Positions 1 to 10,191 are shown, counted from the first letter of the stretch. The stretch: 23,066 nucleotides of DNA from Sphaeroforma sirkka (GCA_001586965.3 LUCW03001491.1:1-23066), one strand, 5' to 3'. Notes: generated by a model from the letters alone, not told the origin. Numbers and translations are program-made.

Positions 1-1360
1 TGTAGGAACGCGATTCTTGTGCTCGAGTGAACAGGTGTAAACAACGTCTCCTGCATGGTGCTCGATCTTTTTTGAAGCCAATGGGCAAGGTGGTTTCGGG
101 CGCAGTTTTATCAAACGTTGCTTTGTATTCACTATAGCGGCCAAAGAAATAGTGAAACGGAGTGTTCCAGTTTGAGATTCATGCAGTTATTCATTTGAGT
201 CTGAACCCATTTCAAATGATAAGGCCACACATATCCTCAACGTCGTTCAGTGCGGTACGCAAGAGTTTCTTAAGCTCTCTCTATGACGTGTCTCATTTGC
301 ACCCTGCGTTTGAGGTTTGTGGGCGAACACCACGCCTATGGGTCATGCCTGATACGAGTATAAGTGCCTCCATTACGTCGGTACAAACTCACTACCGTTA
401 TCAGAACATAGTATCGGGGAAACCGAAGTCATTAAAGACGTGATAGCATACCCTGCCACTGTTTGTGGACGTTTGTTCGGTATTGCATAAAGCAAGTTAT
501 AGCCCGAAGCCACCACATAAGAAAATGACAGATATATACATCGCCAGTATGCTTGATCGCGGGAGTTTAACCAAATCGACTGACTCGCGCATCGGTTGGG
601 TCTTCTGTCACACTTTTTAGGGGTGCCCAACCGTATCGCTTGATCTGGTTCTTTTCACAATCAGTACAGCGTCGGTATACTTCACGTATGGTTTCTTTCA
701 GCGCCGGGTGATCAAGCCCTGCACGAATAGCCATTTTATAAGTATGCTCATATGCTCGATGCGTTAAATTATGTATAATTTTAACTCTACTTTCGAGCTC
801 CTCTAAGTCAGTCAGATTCTGCGTAACGCTGGCTGGATGAACCATAGTCCTGTTGGAAAGGGCAACCCCAGTATCAGGAGGGTAGAATTCTGAGATACAT
901 AATTGACAACATTGGATTGTTGAAGCTATCTTCTTCAGTTGTTTCGCAACTCCTGGCTGTTCTTAAGCAGCGCTTTAAGTAGTTGAGTGCGAGCTTCAGG
1001 TCTCTCTTAGAGTTTTGAGTCTTTGATCCATGGCCTTAGCTAGTTCCATATTTTTTACGATCTAATGCCGTTTCAATCGGCATTACCCTCGACTGCAATC
1101 TTGTTGGGTGCATGTGTTGTAAAATGAGTCTTGAGCTTTTGTTCAAACTCTTTTAGACTCCTCTAGTTTAGCTAAGAATTGGTTGAGGGTTTCCACTTAG
1201 TGGTACCTGCAGGACCGATGCGACAAACAATGGTGTGTTTCAAGGCGTCTTCTTAATAGAATAGGATCCCTGATACAAGAACGTGTCGGTTTCACGGTCG
1301 ACATAAATAGGTTCGTCTTGAATCATATTAATTTAAATCACGTAATCCATGGGTCGGAGT
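1..1360 (-). pseudogene. pol: pol of element B, 3' part: end of DIRS-like domain and integrase (broken)
   Basis: This is the reverse-complement counterpart of about 14726-16070 of element A. From 1360 down it holds the tail of the DIRS-like domain, a linker, the integrase HHCC zinc module (about 800-640, ending C-T-D-C) and the integrase catalytic core. The core shows S-D-N-G-S-E-F with the second catalytic Asp at 402-400, followed by the P-Q-T-Q-G-A region (about 310-290). Longer open stretches are 845-567 and 630-373, in different frames, so the coding frame is interrupted several times. 1360-846 has no long open frame but aligns with A. In B the run of five A near 619 keeps the zinc module and core in one frame, where A has four. 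Integrase would join element cDNA to chromosomal DNA; this copy cannot make it intact. Confidence 0.85.
1357..1360. repeat. Target-site duplication of element A, left copy (GAGT)
   Basis: GAGT directly precedes the TGTAGAAATA start of A's 5' LTR and is repeated directly after its 3' LTR at 17489-17492. Removing A plus one GAGT restores a continuous pol sequence in B, identical in layout to the matching site in A (14720-14735). Confidence 0.93.
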
Positions 1361-1955
1361 TGTAGAAATACGGCCTCGGTCAGTCTAAAATATCAAGATC
1401 AATTGAGATAATACATTGGTTTTATTTGTATTTTAAATAATTAGTACAAGCTCTTTTTCCAATATATTTCCAAAGTGTTCTAAATTCACTTTGATGGCTC
1501 CAAATAACCTGAGTATTTGGTATGACTCATCTACTTGGACCTATTTGAGACATTAGTAGATGTAGATATTATAAACTAAATTTTTATAATCTCGAACTAC
1601 TACTTATTGATTTTGGTCTTCCGCCAATCTCAAAAAACCAATAAGTCTTTTTTCTTTTTTTTAACTTTTCTTCAGATGGAACTTTATTTATATCAGCCAA
1701 TGTATTAACGTGACTTACGTTATTATGTCTATTTACAAATTAGGCAAGTGGTCATGAACATTTAGTACTTCTAGTGAAAATTATTCAATAAAAGAACAGC
1801 TAGAGGTACGCCCTGTGTGATCGAGGATATTTAGGCTCTTAACAAGAGGCAGTCCCGATCATTCTTACACAAGCTACCACTGCTAAATCTAACTGACTAA
1901 ATTGTATTTTAGTTTAATATAGTTTGAAACCTAGTAATTTCCATCGAAGTTTACA
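1361..1955 (+). repeat. 5' LTR of element A
   Basis: A direct repeat of 16898-17488, with TGT...ACA ends. It carries a TATA-like TTTATTTATAT near 1683-1693 and AATAAA at 1788-1793, a plausible promoter and polyadenylation signal in the usual U3/R order. Compared with the 3' copy it has small indels (for example one C fewer near 1377 and TATA inserted near 1462). The inverted repeat near 1606-1645 is more degraded than in the 3' copy. Confidence 0.95.
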
Positions 1956-2035
1956 TATTTTTCAGTTATTTAGTAGTTACAGTAGTGTACTGCTTCTAGA
2001 CTGTCTGACATCGATTTACTTATCCAGCAAATACT
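1956..2035 (+). other. Leader of element A between 5' LTR and gag start; no standard primer-binding site
   Basis: The 80 bases directly after the LTR begin TATTTTTCAGTTATTTAGTAG. A tRNA primer-binding site normally begins TGG within a few bases of the LTR, complementary to the tRNA CCA end; none is seen here. The matching leader of B (21779-21701) also lacks it. Confidence 0.6.
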
Positions 2036-2684
2036 ATGGCTAAGGGTGCTTCTAAAGGCAAGGGAGTATCTTAGCTCTAAGCCTGCTAAGCCTGCCGAGG
2101 TTCCTGAGGTCCCTGTGGAAACACCTAGCCTGTCTGGAGTTGAGCCTGCTGAGGATACTGTTGGGGAAGCAAATTCTGAGGTTGGTACAGAGGGATTATT
2201 CTGAGGATGACTCGTCGGATCCTAAAGCCTTGGAAGAAGAGGTATCTACTACCGCGGAAAGGCTCGCCAGCGTCCGTGTATCACCTAGGAGTGAAGCTCA
2301 GGACCCCAGCTTGCCCCTGACCACGTGCCGTCAAATATTGGGGATAAACGTCGAAAGGCTGGAAAATTCGTGGATACGAATGTCGGGGGGCATTATAACT
2401 CCACATCTAAAGGACACTCCAGCACAAATCCGGAGTGAAAAGGAAGTATTGGACCTGTCCGAAAATTTCGGTTTCGCCATCGATGGAGAAGCCATTCCAT
2501 TCAGCTCAAATCTTGGGGCCGAAGCTGAGGACGCCATAACTCGACAACGAGTGGTTGGATCCTCTCAATCTCGACGCCAATTGAACCGCACTGAAGCGCT
2601 CTTGAAGGAGCTAGCGGCAGCAAGCAGTTGTGGACCTCTATCGTGTCCCACTTGGCTGATATTCTTCCTATACCGAAGAAGAAG

Positions 2685-2766
2685 AAAAAATTCGGGCCGG
2701 GTTTCGAACCCGAGACCTACTGGTTTACCAGCCAGTATGTTTACCACTAAGCCAGTTACCACTGGC
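2685..2766 (-). other. tRNA-like sequence antisense inside gag of element A
   Basis: Read on the minus strand, TGGCTTAGTGG (2754-2744) fits a Pol III A box and GGTTCGAAACC (2710-2700) fits the B box exactly. They are spaced as in a tRNA and are followed by a run of six T (2690-2685). A T arm (TCGGG/CCCGG) and an anticodon-like hairpin (ACTGG/CCAGT around an 8-base loop containing GGT) can be drawn. The acceptor stem does not pair, so this is not a functional tRNA gene; a tRNA-derived relic or SINE head is more likely. The same block is in element B. Confidence 0.6.
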
Positions 2767-3423
2767 GAGAGAGGAAATATTTCAAAATTTAATCTCTATA
2801 GCTCTGATGCTACCATCGACCATCCTCTTGACAAACCTAACCCTGTCAGAGGATATGATCGTATGGAACTCGATGAGGCTTACCATCCTCGTAATATCGA
2901 CCCTCATTTGCCAACTAACCCTGGTAATCACGATTTTGGCAATCGCTACTCCACCAGTACCTCGTTAGAGAGTTCCCGCTCTAATCCTGAGGATGAGGAA
3001 GTGAGAACCAGACATACTCGTCTCAGGCTATTACGCTCTGGTATGCAAGTCCTTGAGGACCGTCTATTGAATGACTCTGACCTTGACGATAGGAAAGCGG
3101 ATAACATTCGCTATCTAATCGATAACAAGAGAAAGGAAATAGACACCATCTTGGCACTAACAGCCCGTAGCACTGAGCATGAGCCTCGTGAACACTTAGA
3201 ACCAAGCTTTTATAAAGCAGCTAGGTAACGCGCAGGCTGAGGTCGATTTCTCTACTAATGAGAAGTACAGTGGAGACACTGAAGGCCTTCGACCAACTTA
3301 AGGAGTCTGCCAGCCTTAGGGATAAGCAGATGATGAATGCCTTTATTCATTTCTGTGAGCCAGGTGAATGGCGAATATATGCATCTTGAAGGCTCATGAG
3401 CCCAACTGGAAAGCCCTACCCTG

Positions 3424-3427
3424 GCAC
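3424..3427. repeat. Target-site duplication of element C, left copy (GCAC)
   Basis: GCAC lies immediately before the LTR at 3428 and again immediately after the LTR at 11855-11858. The intact gag of B reads straight through this site (near 20325), with a single GCAC inside the near-palindrome CTGGCACCAG. Confidence 0.93.
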
Positions 3428-3606
3428 TGTAGTAAACACATCAAAATACGATACTAAAACCTACTGAGTCTCCTGAGGCTCAGTGCGGTGTATTTATTCT
3501 TATATTTGATTGTCTACGTGGTCTACAAATAATTCACCTCGTGTGAATTAATTGTAAATTAATTCTAACTTCACACTGATAGTGGTTTAAGGGGACTTTT
3601 ACCACA
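3428..3606 (-). repeat. 3' LTR of element C
   Basis: 179 bp, differing from the 11675-11854 copy by one C in the TCTCC(C)TGAGG stretch. The ends are TGT and ACA. It contains two clear inverted repeats: ACTGAG...CTCAGT (about 3465-3487) and AATTCAC-CTCGT-GTGAATT (about 3532-3550). On the minus strand an AT-rich TATAAGAATAAA is a possible TATA element. Confidence 0.95.
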
Positions 3607-3622
3607 CTCCCCTCAAGCTCAA
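3607..3622 (-). other. Probable polypurine tract of element C
   Basis: Directly internal to the 3' LTR, the minus strand reads GAGCTTGAGGGGAG and then enters the LTR (TGTGG). Position and purine content fit the primer for plus-strand DNA synthesis. Confidence 0.7.
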
Positions 3623-3712
3623 GCGTCACCAGTGATTGAAGAGCTTCAAAAATAAATGACCTCTTAAACTATTGAAAATTAAAACATATATAACTAGTAG
3701 TGTAAATAAACA

Positions 3713-3735
3713 ATATATATATATATATATATATA
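3713..3735. repeat. (AT)n microsatellite
   Basis: About 11 uninterrupted AT units, in the 3' untranslated region of element C. Confidence 0.9.
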
Positions 3736-3803
3736 AACTAATGAAATCCTTCTGCTGAGTAAGTTCTTGCCTTGAAACTGGTCTTTTGAACCATCCCGGC
3801 TGT

Positions 3804-3880
3804 GCTGGTATATTTTCACCCCCCCAAAAGCTAGGGTATCCGCTGGTATGTTTTCACCCCCCCCATAAGCTAGGGTATCC
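3804..3880 (-). repeat. Two tandem 38-39-bp units with G-rich runs in the 3' region of element C
   Basis: Two adjacent units begin GCTGGTAT and contain runs of seven and eight C on the plus strand, that is G7 and G8 on the element strand. Each ends AAGCTAGGGTATCC. They lie between the chromodomain stop and the 3' LTR, about 200-270 bp from the LTR. The rest of 3607-4022 holds the microsatellite and no supported gene. Confidence 0.85.
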
Positions 3881-4022
3881 GCTGGAGTTATACTCGCCTA
3901 TAAGCTCGAGTTGTGGAATCGTCTTTCGCCTCTATACCGTGGTGAAATCTCACGAGGAGAGACAAAACTCCGATCCGGAAGTAGATGATAGACATCTAGT
4001 ATTCATCAACGTAACGTTGGAA

Positions 4023-4214
4023 TTATTGTTGTTGTGCCGTTTTCTTCTTCTGCCGAGTTTGCTCGGCTTTGTGGTATGCCGCGATGTCATTCGGATCGTC
4101 AAAAGCTTCGGCTGACTCCCAAGTTGGATCACCATCCCGCCAGCGAACCAAGTATTCTGTATTCCCTGTGGAATCATTCTGTCTATGTCGAATGATGTAA
4201 CGGAACGAGAACTA
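4023..4214 (-). pseudogene. pol: Chromodomain tail of element C pol, downstream of an in-frame TAG
   Basis: After the TAG at 4214-4212 the same frame stays open for 62 codons to a TAA at 4025-4023. It encodes a recognisable chromodomain: an I-I-R-H-R start, then E-Y-L-V-R-W-R-D-G-D-P-T-W-E, then an acidic helix ending I-A-A-Y-H-K and a Lys/Gln tail. This fits the canonical Y-L-V-K-W-x-G...T-W-E core. In chromoviruses this domain at the integrase C terminus binds histone marks and steers insertion. Between the integrase core (about 4265) and the chromodomain only about 20 residues remain. The usual integrase C-terminal module is therefore missing, probably by deletion, and the TAG lies in this shortened joint. 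Confidence 0.8.
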
Positions 4215-7200
4215 TCCTGCCACATATGATCTTCTAAAGGCTTTTCGGTGGCCTAGTCGGACATCCCATGCCGTAGGCAAAGATTCACATAGCTTGCGAA
4301 CTCCTTCGTGGATGTCTCTGTGTCTTCTCTCCGCTGCTCCCAGAACCTGAGGACGATATGGTGGCGACTTTGCATGCATCACTCCAACTTCTTGAGTTAT
4401 TAATTTAACAATCTTGTTCGAAAACTCGCCTCGCCTCCTCGTCTGATTGAATTTTCCTGGGAAAACCATGTTCCCAAACACCTCCATAAGTTTAGATGTC
4501 ACCACTTCTGCTGACTTTGTGGCCGTTGCTCTCAATATCGAGTACCCCGTTGCTATATCCAAGACGTGCAATATATATCGATTTCCTGCTGCTGAAACTA
4601 GTGGCATTGGAATCATGTCGACTTGAATATGATCCCACGGATACTTTGCCGTTATATTAATCATCGGGTGAAATCCCTTTCGTAACACCCTCTGTCCTAG
4701 ACATGTGCGACAGTTTCTCCTAACTGTTTGTGCAAGTTCCAGAGCGTTAGGCCACAAATGTCCGTTCTGCTGTAGTTGAGCAACTGTATCTTCTGCTCTA
4801 TGATGCCCAATCTCATGCTGACACAAGGTGAGCTGTGTGCGACGGCTTATCTCTTCCTCATCTGGAGAATCCGTCATGGCTACTTCCGAGATAGCGATCG
4901 ATACTAGCCGAGACGTATCTAATGGGGTGACTTTCGATACTGAGGACGGTTCTGTATATCCCAATCGTGCTGAAAACGTCGCTGGAAGGCTGTAACCATT
5001 GCGTGGGCCTACTCTGGCAATGACTGTGTGACCCCATGGTGCCTTGCCACTCGCATACTTTCCGTATTTGAGGAAGGAGTGGGCTGTCCTTGGAACTAAT
5101 ACTGGGTCGCTTTGTAGAAGCGACTTGAATAACTGGAACCAAGGCTCGTGGGGCGCCCACGGTAGACACACCGTAGCTGTGGCCCTCTCTGATCGTATCT
5201 TGCGCAACATTCTATGGATTAATCTCCATGGTGGGTTCATCCATCCGTCTATATCCTTCCAACAATGTGCAAACGCTCCACCCCTGTCATCGTCGGTGTA
5301 GTAGCGTGGCAAATGATGGTCCTGATGCGAAGCAAAGACATCGACATTATTCTCACCCATAATCCGTTGCGCTTGCTCAAAGTAGTCTGGAAAAAGTTGC
5401 CAACATTCTGCATATAGTACCTCCGGGTCCTCAGTCTCAACAGTTCCCTCATGAAGCCTAGACCACGCGTCTGGTATCACGTTCTTTATACCCGGGATGT
5501 GCGAGATAGTAAAATTGAAAGGCGCTATGATGTGATGCCATCGTTGTAGCATCGGATTCAGCTTTAGCTGTGTGTTCATATACACCAAAGCCTTGTGATC
5601 AGTCAACACTGAAAAGCGTTGACCTTCGAGATTATCCCGGAAGTGTGTGAGACCATATACCAAGGCCAATAATTCCTTCATGGGTGTTGCGTAATTGCGC
5701 TGTGCTGCGTTGAGGGTCTTGCTGAAGAACATTAGGTATTGCTTCTTCCCTTCTATGGTCTGGAACAATGCACCTCCAATACCGTAGTCGCTTGCATCCG
5801 TTTCGAGTTGTAAAGGTACTTCGTCGACGGGAAATTTCAACACTACTGCCTCAACTATGGCTTGCTTCATGGCATCCCAAGCTTGCTGGTGTCTCTGTTC
5901 CCACCTGTCTCCAATGATTTCCTTAGGCTTCAGTCTTACAAATTCCCGGAGTGGGGCAACTACCTCTGCAAAGTTTGGTAGGTGCTCGTGAAGAAAAGTT
6001 GGCTAATCCCAAGGCCGATGCAATGTCTTTGTACTTCTTCGGGGTTGGCCAGTCAATGAGCTTGGCCTGCTTTTCATGGCAAATATCAATTCCGGCCTTC
6101 GATACTCGCTTCCCTAGGATCATGACTTCTTTGACTGCAAAATGACATTTTGAAGGGTTTAGCTTGAAACTGTGGTACGTCAGCCGCCGAATGACCTCTT
6201 TCACTACTCGTACGTGTTCCTCGTAGTCATCTGTTGCTATTACGATGTCGTCCAGGTAGTGGTGTGCCGGAAGTCCTTGCAATATCACACTCAGTGTACG
6301 CTGAAACTGCTGCGTCAGTGTGTAGTCCAAATGGCGCTGATGTAAAGGAATACTGGCTTTTGCCATGTGTGAAACTGAATAGATACTGAGAATCAGGGTG
6401 AATTGGGAGTCGATGGTACGCTGCGGTTAGATCCAATGTCGTGTAATATCTCTTCCCTTTGATGTTACCAATGATGTCGTTGATACGGGGAATAATGAAC
6501 TGATCCGCCGGTATTAATGCATTCACCGCTCTGAGGTCCAAACACACTCGCACTTTCTTTAGTTCTCCAGATTGAGTATACTCTGGCACGGCGAGCAAGG
6601 GTAAGTTGACGGAAGTGGCTGTATCCCTTTGAACTATGACCAAATCTTGAATCCACTTCTGCACCTGTCTATCTACCCATGGTATCCATTTGTCTGCTAC
6701 AAAGTTCCTTACTGCCTTCCGCATCCTTGCAGCTTGATCTGGTGTCACTGGCAATCTAACTTCGCCTCCTTCCAGTCTGCACCTGTCCTTTTCTCGAATA
6801 CCGTCATTGTCCCTCAGTTCCTTGTCTAGTTCCAGGCGAACACCGGTTTCCTCGGTCAAATCTGGTGGTCGTCTCAACGGTATTGGTTCCAATAGTTTGT
6901 CTAGCTCCGTTGGATCTATGGGTGAGAATGGCGATTGAAGGCCTCCCACGTATAGCCCTAAGCCAGGCATAAGATCCTGGCCTACGATCGCGTCGATAGC
7001 CGGTGGTAGATTCATTAGCTCGAAAGACTGTTCTGTGAGCTCTAGACCATATCGTACTGGAGTTTGTACGGTTGAGCCTATTCGCCGTGTACGAAGACTA
7101 CGATCAGCTAGGTATATATAGGATCCCTCCGGAGCCGACTTAATTTGCAATCCCCAATCGTGTGCGGATGTCGAATCAATGCAACTTCTGTTTGCCCCAG

Positions 7201-7351
7201 AATCCACTAACGCCCTGCATGTCTTACCGTTAATCAGGATGGATATGAATACTCGATTGTCCATTGAAAGTAATGGATCTTTGATCGATAGTATCACAGG
7301 GGTGCTAGACGGGAAAACTAAAGTTGCATCTACATCCGACACCCTTACGTC
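4212..7351 (-). pseudogene. pol: pol of element C: protease, reverse transcriptase, RNase H, DIRS-like domain, integrase
   Basis: The frame begins right after the gag TAG (7354-7352) and has no nearby ATG; a GTG is at 7342. The protease has a canonical D-S-G-A (Asp at 7204-7202). In reverse transcriptase, D-L-T-A-A-Y is near 6450 and the active site Y-L-D-D at 6258-6247. A one-base shift near 6320 and another near 5992 break the frame. RNase H starts near 5810 (E-T-D-A-S-D). The extra domain has V-D-V-F-A-S (about 5345) and N-P-P-W (about 5235). Integrase has H-E-I-G-H and C-R-T-C zinc ligands (about 4825-4705), first Asp in Q-V-D-M (about 4620) and Glu in A-A-E-R-R-H (about 4335). The second catalytic Asp (4443-4441) is out of frame because of two compensating indels. 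RNase H to integrase is one open frame (5870-4212). Confidence 0.9.
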
Positions 7352-9429
7352 CTATTCCTGATCGCTGCCTATGGTTTCCCACGTTGCATCCTCTTCTAAC
7401 TCACCCTGTTCGATTTCGTCTGGGTGTGCCAGTATGGAAGCAATGTGTGTGTCTGTAGGCGTGGTCTCCTCCTGCTCCGTTTGCTGGTCGTCCGAGTCTG
7501 TTAGAGCCGTAATGGTGTTGACCGCGGGCAAACTCTTATCGAAGGATACGCCTTGCTTAAATCCTCGGCCCGAGCTGGATGTGAATCCAACCCTTTTGTT
7601 CGACTGGTAGTGCTTGCAGGATGATATATGCCTGAAACTGGGTGGGGCACCCGCTCTGCACGCGTAACACGTGGTGGTCGTAGACGTGCTTGTGCGTTGT
7701 GTGCTGCCTCCTCCTGTATTCGTATTCAAATTACGATCTCGTTGTTGGGCTGGAAACTGTCTACGCCTATCCCCCACATTCATCTGTGTCCGTACCCGTT
7801 GTCTGAGGATGGCATCGGTTTCTTGTATGTCTGGATTTAAAATGCGGAGAAGGTCTTCAGTCTCCAGGTGGTCCCAACCTATGTGGTGTTGTAGCGTGCG
7901 TTCATACGTCATATTACCTGTCAGGTCCTCGAGGGCCTGTATGAGGCAGTGATTAAGCAACCGCTTAGGAAAGTCCTTGCCCTTATCTGCTCGCTCCCAG
8001 GCTCTCTTGTGAACTTCCACAATCTTGTTCAAATGTTCCCTGGCTGACTCTACACCCTTGGTGCGGGGATTACCCTTCGCCAACTTCTTAAAGGTAGGGT
8101 CTACGGTGGCCTTGCTCTCATGTTGACAGATTTGGTCTATGACCTGTTCCGCCGGATATACCCTCAGCTCATTATGGTTGTCACGGAGATAGTCAATTGT
8201 GGCCTTTGCTGCCTTAAAATGTATGAGTACCTTATAGAACCAACGTACCATCCACGACTCATCTAGTCCTGAGACATGGGCGTTCTTCAGTGCCTCTTCT
8301 AGCGCCCCTCGTGTGTCTCTATCGGCTGTGCTGCTTAATTGATAACGGTCTAAAGGCCAATCGGGCCATGTCCGTGGCTCCGGAGCTCTGTTCTTCCTGA
8401 TAGCTTCCAATTGAGTATTCAACGCTCCTTTCAACGTATCGATCGTGGACGTTAGTAATGTACATCTTGGGACATCGTAGTTTCCCTGTGCTCGACAAAG
8501 TTCATCCACAAAGAAGGATATCTTCCCTTCGAGGCGTTGACACATGGCTCGGCGATGCTCGTTCCACTGCGCTGGTGTCATGATCGGCTCTCTCGCCTGT
8601 TCGTCTTTGTGCGGTCGTTTTCTGCTGCCATGAACATTACCGTCGTCGACATCACTAGACTTGCGCTTACCGTCGTCGACGTCACTATACTTGCGCTTAC
8701 CGTCGTCAACGTAACTAGCCTTGCGCATATCCTGTATCGATCGCGCGAAGTCTCGGTGCTGTCGGCTGAGTTCCCATCGTCTACGTAGTTGTTTTCGTTC
8801 GGCTTCCCTACGATAATCCCCCCATGTGGGTCGCTCAAATATTGCTCTAGCTGTCGGCCCCTGATTTCGTCAGAGTTTTGCTGACGAGTGCCCGTGGCCC
8901 ACCCTGACATATTTCTATGCCGTTGGACTTGTCGTTCATCCCCGTTGCCTGCGAGGGAATCCTGACTTGCACTGGTAAAACTCCCCGATCGAGTTCGCTT
9001 TCAGGTGAAATCTCGTTCAGGTGCTCGGTGAAAAGGCTGCCATGAATACGGTCTATCACCCGCTGAATGAATGCCCGAAGGACCTCGGACATTGGCTACC
9101 CTGTGTCGCTCAGCTGCTGGTTCAGCAGACTTTGAACGACTAGTATGCCTAATCACAAATTGCACCTCACTGTCTTCTGGATCTGCTCTCCCTCTTGCCG
9201 ATAAGCGAGACCCGTGCCCCAACTGATGTCGCCTGCTTGCTGCCTGGCCCACGTCTTGGTCTGTCTGTTCATGTCGCGGTTGTTCATCTCTTCGACGCGA
9301 TGCTACTGTCTGGCGCGAAGAAGCTGTGCCTCCTTGGTGGGTCTGCTCGAAATCTGACAAAGATCTCTGGGTTGCTTTGCCGTCGCGACGAGTGCGTCGA
9401 GGGCTACGAGGTGTTGGACGCATAGGCAT
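7352..9429 (-). pseudogene. gag: gag of element C, frameshifted in its N-terminal third
   Basis: The probable start is the ATG at 9429, which opens an Arg/Pro-rich basic N terminus. Coding character then passes through 9092-8847 and 8910-8578 into the long frame 8728-7352, implying about three small indels. If continuous it would be about 690 codons, close to gag of A/B. The long frame has three tandem decapeptides with V-D-D-G (8729-8640), a helical, charged middle region (about 8600-7850), and a zinc knuckle C-Y-A-C...H-I-S-S-C (C-x2-C-x9-H-x3-C, about 7675-7615). It ends at TAG 7354-7352, in frame with pol. The role is particle formation and RNA packaging, inferred from position and knuckle. 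Confidence 0.8.
8640..8729 (-). repeat. Three tandem 30-bp units in gag of element C
   Basis: Each unit encodes a decapeptide of the type K-R-K-x-S-D-V-D-D-G. The DNA unit on the plus strand starts CCGTCGTC and ends TTGCGC. A fourth, weaker Y-V-D-D-G lies just upstream in another frame (about 8785), which marks a frame change inside the repeat zone. Confidence 0.85.
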
Positions 9430-10191
9430 CTTGATGTTAAGACTTCGATGTATGGCTTTGTGTTGTTGATGAATAGTTGGTCCAGATTGAAGGAGTGTCG
9501 GCTATTATATAATAGTTGACTTCAGCCATTTGTGTTACACACTTTCTTCCGCCGTTCTCCTCTCGTGATACCAAAATAGCTAATTATCATTGAATCATGT
9601 TGATGTCTACAAGGTCTGCTTGCGGGTCCCCGAAAACTCGTTGCGCTCGAATACACCTTGCTCCTTGATGATTGCTAATCATTTTTGTTTGGGTTGGTTC
9701 TGTTAATGAGTACTCGTTTTGCTCTCCTTTGCTCTGTCTATAGGAGTAATTAAGAGTTGCTGATAGACTCGAAGCGTGTTCAATGATCAACCGCCTGTCG
9801 TGTTCTAGCGTTCTGAATGCTCCTTTAATCCAACCTTCGGACCACTGTACTCCAACATCAATCAAATCCGAGGCCTGCAGCCAGGAAGTTCAGGTCAAGG
9901 TTCCCAAGAATAACCTTGAAGCCCAAGGTAGATACATCGGTTATGAAGTTGGAAAACCAAAAACAAATTCCTTATTCAAACCAACTTGAGTGTACTTGCA
10001 CGATGCCTGATAAGTGCTGTCTACTTTTGCATGTACTATTTCTTCTGTACTTTGCAAGAGTCCGCCTTATACGTCGGTGATAACGTTCTCCTTAGTTTTC
10101 ACCAACAATCATACAACCGTACCAGGCTATGTTGGTCCTACGGCTGATTCACTTACGTTGACTTCCTTTCTCTCTAGAATGGAAATTTAAG

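Larger units (their letters stand above)
2036..3427 (+). pseudogene. gag: gag of element A, 5' part, interrupted by element C
   Basis: The ATG at 2036 starts a Lys/Ala/Pro-rich N terminus equivalent to the one at 21700 in B, but an in-frame TAG at 2072-2074 and a frame change follow at once. The longest open stretch, 2140-3228, crosses frames relative to B at about 2300-2390 and 2625. It holds a basic and acidic N-terminal part, a segment encoded by the antisense of a tRNA-like sequence (about 2685-2766), then an Arg/Leu/Asp-rich probably helical region (about 3000-3200). The frame is lost again at 3228. Element C then splits the gene between 3427 and 11859. Gag proteins form the particle that packages element RNA. 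The assignment rests on position before protease and on knuckles in the second part; I recognise no capsid family by name. Confidence 0.75.

Noticed and set aside
162-443. Plus-strand open frame of 93 codons
   Set aside because: Lies antisense to the integrase of element B and is a shadow of it.
7371-7952. Plus-strand open frames opposite gag of element C
   Set aside because: They overlap the long gag frame, which has a zinc knuckle and the expected place before pol; no independent evidence for them.
8640-8729. CRISPR-like array
   Set aside because: The 30-bp units are adjacent with no spacers, and they encode a peptide repeat inside gag.
9587-9865. 92-codon minus-strand frame in the leader of C
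   Set aside because: No recognisable motif, low-complexity neighbours, and within the range expected by chance.
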